A model generated the notes under the pieces. It did not search any database. It was given only the letters and a program-made list of their open reading frames with translations, and was not told where the DNA came from. Shown piece by piece: positions 25,736-32,539 of a stretch of DNA of 32,539 bases. The stretch comes from Nitratifractor sp. GTDB lineage: Bacteria; Campylobacterota; Campylobacteria; Campylobacterales; Sulfurovaceae. The position numbers and the translations under genes were made by a program. The stretch is from assembly GCA_015486995.1 (NCBI GenBank), contig WFQO01000042.1, positions 1 to 32,539 on the forward strand, read 5' to 3'. Every line of letters starts with the position of its first letter. Within the stretch, counting starts at the first letter, position 1.

Positions 25736-27151
25736 TCATCCTATTCCCTTCAAAAACGCCGTCGACGAGGGTAGAAGCAGCGCCACAAGCCCCACGGCGA
25801 AAATCGTCAGAGCCAGGACTTCGGAGCTGTAGACTTTTTTGGGCTCGGCTTCCCCCTCATATTTCATCGACTGATAAATCGCCACAAAGCGGTAGAAAAT
25901 CACCGAAAGGAGCGCCAGCAGGAGCGCGATGGCCCCCAGCATCGCCAGCAGATGGTGGCTGCTCTTGGCGTCGTCGATCATCGCCGCAAAGCCGTAAAGC
26001 TCGGAGAAGAACATCGGGCTGGGCGGGATGGAGACGATGGCCAGCATAAAAAGCCCCACCAGAAACCAGAAAAGTTTCCCCCGCAAGCCGGCGTAGCCGC
26101 GCAGCGCTCCGGCAAAGTGGTAACGCCCCGTGGATTCGAGGACGCCGGTGGAGAGGAAGAGAGCCGGCTTGAGAAAGGCGTGCGCGCCGAAATGCAGCAG
26201 CGCGGCGAAACTCCCTCCGCTCACCCAAAAAAGAGCGATCAACGCCATATGCTCGATCCCCGAGAGGCTGAAGAGCCGCATAAAATCTTTGGCCCGAAAG
26301 ATCAGAAAGGAGACGATGAAAATCGTCAGCAACGTGTAGGCGAAGACGAAAAAGAAGAGATGGTCGTAGTTGACCCGCTCGGCGATCCGGGAAAAACGGA
26401 AAAACCCCGCCATCACCCCGCTCTCGAGAATCCCGCTGAAGAGCGCCGCCACCGGGTAAAAGGAGGCCCGCTCGATGTGGGCCAGCCAAAGGTTCATCGG
26501 GAAAAATCCCATTTTGACGAACATCCCCAGCGCCGCGATCGCGAAGCCCATCTCGAAGAGAAACGGCGAGGGAATTTCCCGGGCTTTGATCAACAGTGCG
26601 TCGAAAAGCATCGCCTGCTCTCCGAGGATCGGCTTGGAGGCGGCGTAGATCAGAATGATGCCGAACAGGATCAGCGAGATCGCGATGGCCCCGACGATCA
26701 TATAGTTCCACGCCTCTTTGTGGGCGGCGGCGCTGCGGTTGGTTTTGATCATATAGACCGTCGAAAGGGTCGCCATCTCCAGGCCGATCCAGTAGATCCC
26801 CATATGGTTGGCCAGGATCGAAAGGCTCAGCCCGACCCAGAAGAGTCCGAAGAAGCGATAGAAGCGGTAGAGCGCTTTGGTCGAAATCTTGACGTGCCGA
26901 TCCAAAGTCAGCAGGGCGAGTGTGACGCCGATGCCGACGATGGAGGAGAGCAGCAGAATGTACGTGTTGAGATCGTCCGCCACCAGATAGCGCCCCCAGA
27001 GTTCGTAGGGTTTGGGTAGGCGAAAGAGCAGCGCCACCGGGATCAGAACCGCGAAAGAGCTGACGGGCAGAAGTTTGCGGGCCCAGGGACTGCGGGAAAA
27101 ACTGGCGACAAACATCAGCAGAGGCGGCAGCAGGAGAAAAAAGAGCATCAT
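25736..27151 (-). CDS. HyfF/NuoN-like proton-translocating membrane subunit
   Basis: 471 aa, multiple TM segments; WIGLEMATLS Glu and AALGMFVKMGFFPMNLWLAHIE Lys motifs of the antiporter-like family. Confidence 0.85.
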   Translation of the reverse strand: MMLFFLLLPPLLMFVASFSRSPWARKLLPVSSFAVLIPVALLFRLPKPYELWGRYLVADDLNTYILLLSSIVGIGVTLALLTLDRHVKISTKALYRFYRFFGLFWVGLSLSILANHMGIYWIGLEMATLSTVYMIKTNRSAAAHKEAWNYMIVGAIAISLILFGIILIYAASKPILGEQAMLFDALLIKAREIPSPFLFEMGFAIAALGMFVKMGFFPMNLWLAHIERASFYPVAALFSGILESGVMAGFFRFSRIAERVNYDHLFFFVFAYTLLTIFIVSFLIFRAKDFMRLFSLSGIEHMALIALFWVSGGSFAALLHFGAHAFLKPALFLSTGVLESTGRYHFAGALRGYAGLRGKLFWFLVGLFMLAIVSIPPSPMFFSELYGFAAMIDDAKSSHHLLAMLGAIALLLALLSVIFYRFVAIYQSMKYEGEAEPKKVYSSEVLALTIFAVGLVALLLPSSTAFLKGIG

Positions 27152-27741
27152 AATTCGGCCTCCTCACGATAGAGCAGTAGGTTGATGACGACGATGGCCA
27201 TCAGCAGATCGAAGAAGATCCCCAGCTCCACCAGCATCGGCATTCCCCTCGTCGCCGTCGTCCCCAGCAAGAAGAGTGCGTTTTCCATACTGAGGAAACC
27301 GACGATCTTGGGAGCGACGTTGCGGTGCTCGATCATCAGCAGCAGAGAGAGAAAGAGCGAGGAGATACTGATGGCGACGTAGTTGGCGTTGCCCTGGACC
27401 ATATGGCTGATCGGCTCGGCGAGGTAGAAGGTGAAGACCAGAATCGCCGGCACGAGCATAATGGCGTACTGGGTTTTGATCCCCGGAGGCGTCTGCCGGC
27501 TGAGGCCGAAACGCCGGCTCAGGACTTTGAGGACGTAGGGGATCGCCAGCGCTTTGAGGGCGATCGTGACGCCTCCCGTCATCAGCATCGCCCGATCGTC
27601 GAGACGCGCCCCGATGACCAGCGCGAGCAGGCCGAGGGTCAGGGAGTTGAGCGAATACCAGAAAAGCAGACGGTAGAGGCGCGAAGTGAAGAGCGCCGTG
27701 ATCAGCGTCGCAAGAAAAAGACCAATGAGAAAATCGACCAT
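27148..27741 (-). CDS. HyfE-like membrane subunit
   Basis: 197 aa, multiple TM segments; 4-nt overlap with the HyfF-like gene; typical HyfE position. Confidence 0.78.
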   Translation of the reverse strand: MVDFLIGLFLATLITALFTSRLYRLLFWYSLNSLTLGLLALVIGARLDDRAMLMTGGVTIALKALAIPYVLKVLSRRFGLSRQTPPGIKTQYAIMLVPAILVFTFYLAEPISHMVQGNANYVAISISSLFLSLLLMIEHRNVAPKIVGFLSMENALFLLGTTATRGMPMLVELGIFFDLLMAIVVINLLLYREEAEL

Positions 27742-27742
27742 A

Positions 27743-28663
27743 TCAGGCTCCCAGAACGTAGTAGGTGATCAGCGACAAAAAGGCGAAGACGATGGCGATT
27801 CCCAGAAGATTGGGGACCTTGAAGAGCCGCAGTTTCGCCGTGTTGACTTCGATGAGGGCCACGGCCAGCGCCACGGCGAAGAGTTTGCCCACAAAGATCA
27901 TCGCCGCCGGCAGCCACGCCTCTTCCATCCCGAAGGGCAGAAAGAGGCTCGCGAAGAGCGAGGCGAAAATGACGAATTTCACCGAAGCCGCCGTCTCGAT
28001 GAGCGCCAGATAGACCCCGGTGATGTCCAGGATCATTGCCTCGTGGACCATTGTCAACTCCAGGTGGGTTTCGGGATTGTCCACCGGAATGCGGCCGTTC
28101 TCCGCGATCAGAAGGATAAAAAAGCTGATCGCGGCAAAAAGAAAGCTCGCCGTATGCTCCCGGGGGAAATGCTCGGCCAGGTTCACGCCCGCCTGGCCGA
28201 TCCCCAGATCCCCCGCCATCATCGAGACACTGAAAATCGTCAGGATCATCGCCGGCTCCACCAGCGCCGAAATGAAGGCCTCCCTGCTCGAACCCATCCC
28301 GCCGAAACTGCTGGCGCTGTCGAGCCCGAGAAGCATCAGGAAAAAGGTCGAAAGCGCCAAAAGACCCGTCAGGGTAAACGCATCGACGAAACTGACATAA
28401 TACGCTCCCTTGGCGATGGGGGGCAGATAGAAAAGCGCCACCAGCAGAGGCGAAAGCACCAGAAAAGGAGCGATGCGTGTCATCGCGCTCGCCTCCTCGC
28501 TGACGACGGTCTCCTTGCGCAGCAGTTTGCCGAAATCCCGAAACCCCTGCAGCAAAGAGACGGGACGCTTGTAGAGCAACCACATCTTCACCGCTTTGAT
28601 AAAGCTCAGAAGAATCGGCGCCAGTAGCAGAAGCAGGACAATGGTCGAGACATACCCAATCAT
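27743..28663 (-). CDS. HyfC/NuoH-like membrane subunit
   Basis: MIGYVSTIVLLLLLAPILLSF...; ENGRIPVDNPETHLELTMVHEAMILDITG signature. Start at 28663 overlaps the HyfB-like stop (ATGA). Confidence 0.88.
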   Translation of the reverse strand: MIGYVSTIVLLLLLAPILLSFIKAVKMWLLYKRPVSLLQGFRDFGKLLRKETVVSEEASAMTRIAPFLVLSPLLVALFYLPPIAKGAYYVSFVDAFTLTGLLALSTFFLMLLGLDSASSFGGMGSSREAFISALVEPAMILTIFSVSMMAGDLGIGQAGVNLAEHFPREHTASFLFAAISFFILLIAENGRIPVDNPETHLELTMVHEAMILDITGVYLALIETAASVKFVIFASLFASLFLPFGMEEAWLPAAMIFVGKLFAVALAVALIEVNTAKLRLFKVPNLLGIAIVFAFLSLITYYVLGA

Positions 28664-30546
28664 TCTTTTTCTCCGATGATCAAAACTTTGATCGAAATCA
28701 CCATCACCACCGACTCCAGAGCGAAAGTCGCCCAGCTGAATTCGTGGGCAAAGATCCGATAGCTGAAAAGGACCATCAGGGTCAGGTTGAAGATCATCGC
28801 CGCGTAACGGGTCTGCTCGAAATGCGCCAGGCGGTAGACCCAGTAACTGACCCAATTGGCCGCCGCGGCTACCGAATCGTAGAGAGAACGTTCAAAAAGC
28901 GGCCGGACGTGGACTTCGTAGCTGGAGTCGGTAAATTTGCTCTCATGCCCGGGGATCGACTCCCGGTGCAAATGCTCCTGCGGGCGGTAGAGCCAGGAGA
29001 AAAATCTCCGGATCGGCCCGGCGAAACCCGTCGCGGAGTACTGCGTCCGGGGGCCGGTCCGATAGCCGCAGGCCCAGGTGCGATGGAGCCGCTCTTTGAC
29101 GCCGAGGGCCCGATAGGCGTAAAGCAGCAGCCCCGTCACCGCCAGGAGCGAAGCGAGCAGTATCAGCGGAGAGACCACCCCGCCGTTGATCGCCACCGAA
29201 TGCATATGCCAAATCCCTTCGGGGAAGATCGCGTCGTACGCTCCGACCCGCCCCAGAGAAACCAACGCGATATCGAAGAGCCGGATGTAGCTCGGAGCGA
29301 AAAGCATCAGCGAAAGAACCACCCCCGCCATCGCGAGCATCCCCAGGCGCATCGCTGGGTTGACTTCGTGGGCGTGCCGGGCGTTGGCACTGCGCTGCAG
29401 CCCCAAAAAGGTGATCCCGTAGGCTTTGACGAAACAGGCGATAGCCAAGCCCCCCGTCAGCGCCAGGGCGAAGATCGCGAAGGGAATGGCCAGCTTGAGG
29501 GACATATCGGTGATGGTGTTGGAGCTCAGCAGGGATTGGAAAATCATCCACTCGCTCAAAAAACCGTTCGTCGGCGGCAGCGCCGAAATGGAGACCGCCG
29601 CCAGCAGGAAGGTCCAAGCCGTGATCGGCATCGCTTTGATCAAGCCGCCGTAAGCTTCGATGTTTTTGGTGTGGGTTTCGTGCAGCACACTGCCCGCCCC
29701 CATAAAGAGCAGCGATTTGAAACTCATATGGTTGAAGGTGTGAAAGAGCGCCGCGATGAAGGCGAAGCTGCTCAAAATCCCCAACCCCAGCGTATCGAAG
29801 ATCATCCCCATCCCGAAGCCGATGAGGATGATACCGATGTTTTCGATGGAGTGGTTGGCCAGGAGCGCTTTGATGTCGTGTTCGCTGAGCGCATAAAGGA
29901 CCCCTACCAGGGAGCTGAGCGCCCCGACGACCAGGACCAGGATCCCCCACTCCAGCGGCCAGGGATAGAGAACGTCGAGAAAGAAGCGGAACATCCCGTA
30001 GATCGCGATCTTGAGCATCACCCCGCTCATCAGCGCTGAGACGGGGCTGGGAGCCGCCGGGTGGGCGTAAGGAAGCCAGACATGCAACGGCACGGCGCCG
30101 GCCTTGGAGAGAAAGCCGAGCAGCAGAAAGAAAAAGAGCAATGAAGGGTAGGCGAAATGCGCGACGATCCCGTGCATCTGCGCGAAGCCGATCTCCAGAT
30201 CGCCGTCGGTGGCGATGAGGAAAAAAAGGAGCAGAAAAACAAAGCCGAAATGGGTCATAAAAAAGTAGAAGCGCGTCGCGGGGATCGTCCCCTCCTCTTC
30301 CGGTTCGGTGAGGATCAGCTGCCAGCTGGTCAGGCTCATCAACTCCCAAAAGAGCAGAAAAGTCACGCCGTTGGCCGCCACCACGACCCCCAGCATCGAG
30401 AGGATGAAGGCGAAATAGTGGATCCGGTAGTGCCACCGGCGCTCGATATGGGGCAGATAGCCCCGGGAGTAGAAGAGGTTGGGCACTGCGCCGAGCAGGA
30501 TCAGAAAGACAAAAAGCACCGACAAAGGGTCGAAAAGAAAGGCCAT
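28660..30546 (-). CDS. HyfB/NuoL-like proton-translocating membrane subunit
   Basis: MAFLFDPLSVLFVFLILLGAVPNLFYSRGY...LLFWELMSLTSW...FLSKAGAVPLHVWLPYAHPAAPSPVSALMSGVMLKIAIYGMFRF. Confidence 0.88.
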   Translation of the reverse strand: MAFLFDPLSVLFVFLILLGAVPNLFYSRGYLPHIERRWHYRIHYFAFILSMLGVVVAANGVTFLLFWELMSLTSWQLILTEPEEEGTIPATRFYFFMTHFGFVFLLLFFLIATDGDLEIGFAQMHGIVAHFAYPSLLFFFLLLGFLSKAGAVPLHVWLPYAHPAAPSPVSALMSGVMLKIAIYGMFRFFLDVLYPWPLEWGILVLVVGALSSLVGVLYALSEHDIKALLANHSIENIGIILIGFGMGMIFDTLGLGILSSFAFIAALFHTFNHMSFKSLLFMGAGSVLHETHTKNIEAYGGLIKAMPITAWTFLLAAVSISALPPTNGFLSEWMIFQSLLSSNTITDMSLKLAIPFAIFALALTGGLAIACFVKAYGITFLGLQRSANARHAHEVNPAMRLGMLAMAGVVLSLMLFAPSYIRLFDIALVSLGRVGAYDAIFPEGIWHMHSVAINGGVVSPLILLASLLAVTGLLLYAYRALGVKERLHRTWACGYRTGPRTQYSATGFAGPIRRFFSWLYRPQEHLHRESIPGHESKFTDSSYEVHVRPLFERSLYDSVAAAANWVSYWVYRLAHFEQTRYAAMIFNLTLMVLFSYRIFAHEFSWATFALESVVMVISIKVLIIGEKE

Positions 30547-30681
30547 CCAGAAACTCCGACGGAAAATATGGTCCGTTTCCACGGACAAAAAAACAGTGAT
30601 AAAAAATGGAAAACGCGCGAAAGCACGCAAGGAGGGCTTGCCCGGCAAAGTGCCGAGTCGGGTAAGTCCTGATTCGGGACG

Positions 30682-30687
30682 ATTATA
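30682..30687 (-). promoter_or_regulatory. Putative -10 (TATAAT) of the Ehr-like operon
   Basis: TATAAT with TTCTCA 17 nt upstream; predicts a 5' UTR of about 130 nt before ATG 30546. Confidence 0.45.
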
Positions 30688-30742
30688 CTCCGGATTGCTT
30701 AAAGTGAGAAAACAGCTATGAGTTTCTGAAAAACTTCCGGTT

Positions 30743-31087
30743 TCACCCGAAGATCCGTCGATACTCCTCTTCGTCAAATCCGACGAGAATTTCTCCGTTT
30801 TCCAGCTCGACGACCGGACGTTTGATCAGCAGGTTTTCCCGGCAGAGCCACTCCCGCATTCCCGCTTCGTCGAGATTCAACTCTTTGAGCTTCAAAAGCC
30901 GGTATTTGGTCCCCCGCTTGTTGAAGAGGGTCTCAACGGGGACTTTTTGGAGCCACTCGTCGATCTTCTCGCACCCCACCGGCGTCTTTTTGAAATCGAT
31001 CAATTCGAAATCAATCCCTCGCTCTTTGAGATATTTCAGAGCTTTGCGAACGCTGTCGCAGTTTTTGATGCCGTAGACTTTGATCAT
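30743..31087 (-). CDS. ArsC/Spx-family (glutaredoxin-fold) protein
   Basis: MIKVYGIKNCDSVRKALKYLKERGIDFELIDFKKTPVGCEKIDEWL...LFNKRGTKYR...LLIKRPVVELENG. Confidence 0.85.
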   Translation of the reverse strand: MIKVYGIKNCDSVRKALKYLKERGIDFELIDFKKTPVGCEKIDEWLQKVPVETLFNKRGTKYRLLKLKELNLDEAGMREWLCRENLLIKRPVVELENGEILVGFDEEEYRRIFG

Positions 31088-31159
31088 CGATTCTCTCCTT
31101 TGATTTTGTCCGGGATAGGAGTTTTGGAAGTCTACCATTTTCTACACACGGTTTTTAGA

Positions 31160-31173
31160 TTGATATCCGTCAA
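31160..31173 (+). promoter_or_regulatory. FNR/DNR-type box TTGAT-ATCC-GTCAA
   Basis: Matches TTGAT-N4-ATCAA with one mismatch; centred about 41.5 nt upstream of the predicted start for a TACAAT -10 at 31196-31201. Confidence 0.55.
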
Positions 31174-31233
31174 GAGTGGACGCACCCCCTTCAAGTACAA
31201 TCCATAAAAAGATGAGAGAAAGAGAGGTCCGAT

Positions 31234-32235
31234 ATGAGAGATGAATTATTGTATATGATGCAGCACGAGTTCCCCCTCACACCACGACCTTTCGCAACGA
31301 TCGCCGAGAAGATCGGCAGCAACGAAGCGGAGGTGATCGATGAGGTGCGTCGCCTCAAAGAGGAGGGGATCATTCGCCAAACTTCGGCCATCTTCGATAC
31401 GAAGCGTCTGGGCTACGACTCGTCGCTCGTCGCTTTCAAAGTCTCTCCCGAGCGAATCGAAACCGCGGCGGATGTGATCAACGCCCATCCCGGAGTCAGC
31501 CACAACTATCTGCGAAACCACGACTTCAATATCTGGTTCACCCTCGCCGTTCCTCCCGATTCACGGCTCGGCCTCCTGGGGACGGTGGAGACCCTCAAAC
31601 GACTCAGCGGCGCCGAGGATTCCATCGTGCTCCCCACACTCAAAATGTTCAAAATCTCCGTGAAACTCGATACCACCGGCAAACAGAGCAAGAAAGAGAA
31701 GGTCGCCAGACGCAACTACAAACCCATCAAAATGCGGGCACGCCACTACGCAGCGGTTCGCGAACTCCAAAAAGACATCCCCGTCGTCACTGAACCCTTC
31801 GCCGAAGCGATAGAACGGCTCAACATGAGTTACGATGAGTTTTTCGCCATTGCCGAAGAGTTCAAAGAGGCGGGAGTGATGCGACGTTTCGCGACAATCC
31901 TCAACCATCGACGCGCCGGATTCACCGCAAACGCCATGAGCGTCTGGAACGTCCCGGAAGAGAAGGCCGAAGAGCTGGGACGGCAGATCGCGGAGTTTCG
32001 GGCCGTCAGCCACTGCTATCTGCGTCCGAGCTATCCCAATTGGCCCTACAATCTCTTCGCAATGGTCCACGCCACGAGCCAGGAGGCTTGCGACGAAGTG
32101 ATCGAAGAGATCGCCAAAGAGACCGGATTGACCGAGTACGGCAAACTCTACTCCACCCGCGAATTCAAAAAACGCCGCCTCGTCTATTTCGATCCCGCCT
32201 TCGACGAATGGGAAAAGCTCCACACGCATGATTGA
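31234..32235 (+). CDS. Two-domain siroheme decarboxylase (AhbA/AhbB, NirD/NirL-like; often annotated as Lrp/AsnC regulator)
   Basis: Two tandem domains: GIIRQTSAIFDTKRLGYDSSLVAFKV...VSHNYLRNHDFNIWFTLAV and GVMRRFATILNHRRAGFTANAMSVWNVP...VSHCYLRPSYPNWPYNLFAMVHA. Confidence 0.85.
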   Translation: MRDELLYMMQHEFPLTPRPFATIAEKIGSNEAEVIDEVRRLKEEGIIRQTSAIFDTKRLGYDSSLVAFKVSPERIETAADVINAHPGVSHNYLRNHDFNIWFTLAVPPDSRLGLLGTVETLKRLSGAEDSIVLPTLKMFKISVKLDTTGKQSKKEKVARRNYKPIKMRARHYAAVRELQKDIPVVTEPFAEAIERLNMSYDEFFAIAEEFKEAGVMRRFATILNHRRAGFTANAMSVWNVPEEKAEELGRQIAEFRAVSHCYLRPSYPNWPYNLFAMVHATSQEACDEVIEEIAKETGLTEYGKLYSTREFKKRRLVYFDPAFDEWEKLHTHD

Positions 32236-32289
32236 TCATCGCTCATCGATCGATAGATTTCCGAAGAATATCGGGATATAATCCGTCCC

Positions 32290-32539
32290 ATGACTCACAA
32301 CGAACTCAAAGCCGTCGCCGAGTGGCTGGCGACACACCCCCACATCAAAAAGGCCCGAAGGGTGGAAAACAACACCCTCGAACTCAACCTCGGAGCCAAA
32401 GAGGAGAGCCTCTTTTTCGATATGACGCGCGGGCATCCCACCGTCTACCTCGGCCCCTCCCGCCGTCCGGCACAGGATTTCAACGCGCCCTTCGATACGC
32501 TCCTGCACCAGACACTCTCCCAGAGCCGCCTACTTGCAG
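32290..32539 (+). CDS. Probable NFACT-family (RqcH/fibronectin-binding-like) protein, 5' part
   Basis: MTHNELKAVAEWLATHPHIKKARRVENNTLELNLGAKEESLFFDMTRGHPTVYLGPSRRPAQDFNAPFDTLLHQTLSQSRLL; N-terminal NFACT-like pattern; truncated by the window end. Confidence 0.5.
   Translation, partial: MTHNELKAVAEWLATHPHIKKARRVENNTLELNLGAKEESLFFDMTRGHPTVYLGPSRRPAQDFNAPFDTLLHQTLSQSRLLA

Noticed and set aside
30614-30680. Possible cyclic-di-GMP or other known riboswitch in the Ehr leader (GCGCGAAAGCACGCAAGG on the plus strand)
   Set aside because: Superficial similarity to GAAA/ACGCAAAG elements only; the conserved GGCAAACC part is missing and it would be on the wrong strand for the operon. Kept only as an unclassified structured leader.
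31234-32235. Lrp/AsnC-type transcriptional regulator
   Set aside because: Tandem domains carry siroheme-decarboxylase-like segments (HNYLRNHDFNIWFTL, HCYLRPSYPNWPYNL) that fit AhbA/AhbB or NirD/L rather than a regulator.

Overview
The window looks like Campylobacterota (Epsilonproteobacteria) chromosome. This is inferred from gene content only; the GC content appears unusually high for the group. Almost every gene is on the minus strand. Four main blocks are visible. (1) Reductive/oxidative TCA genes: oorDABC (oorC truncated at the left edge), sucCD, two-subunit class I fumarase, mdh and a monomeric icd. (2) A contiguous thiosulfate-oxidation locus, soxC-D-X-Y-Z-A-(soxK-like)-B, followed by a cytochrome c/thioredoxin fusion, a MOSC protein and a DsrE-like protein, embedded between the TCA genes. 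(3) dnaE and a mazEF-like toxin-antitoxin pair. (4) A six-gene hydrogenase-4/complex I-like membrane complex (HyfB-C-E-F-G-I order). Its large subunit lacks the [NiFe] cysteine ligands, so it is better described as an 'Ehr-like' energy-converting complex than a hydrogenase. The right end has an ArsC/Spx-family protein, a tandem siroheme-decarboxylase (AhbA/AhbB, NirD/L-like) gene with an FNR-type box placed at about -41.5, and the start of a probable NFACT-family gene. The most unusual non-coding signals are tandem heptanucleotide repeats of several different sequences in four or more intergenic gaps, often next to short triloop hairpins. There is also a multi-hairpin leader upstream of the Ehr-like operon and a 35-37 nt sequence shared by two distant intergenic sites. 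No tRNA, rRNA, CRISPR array or intact mobile element was recognised. All family calls come from reading motifs; no database search was run.
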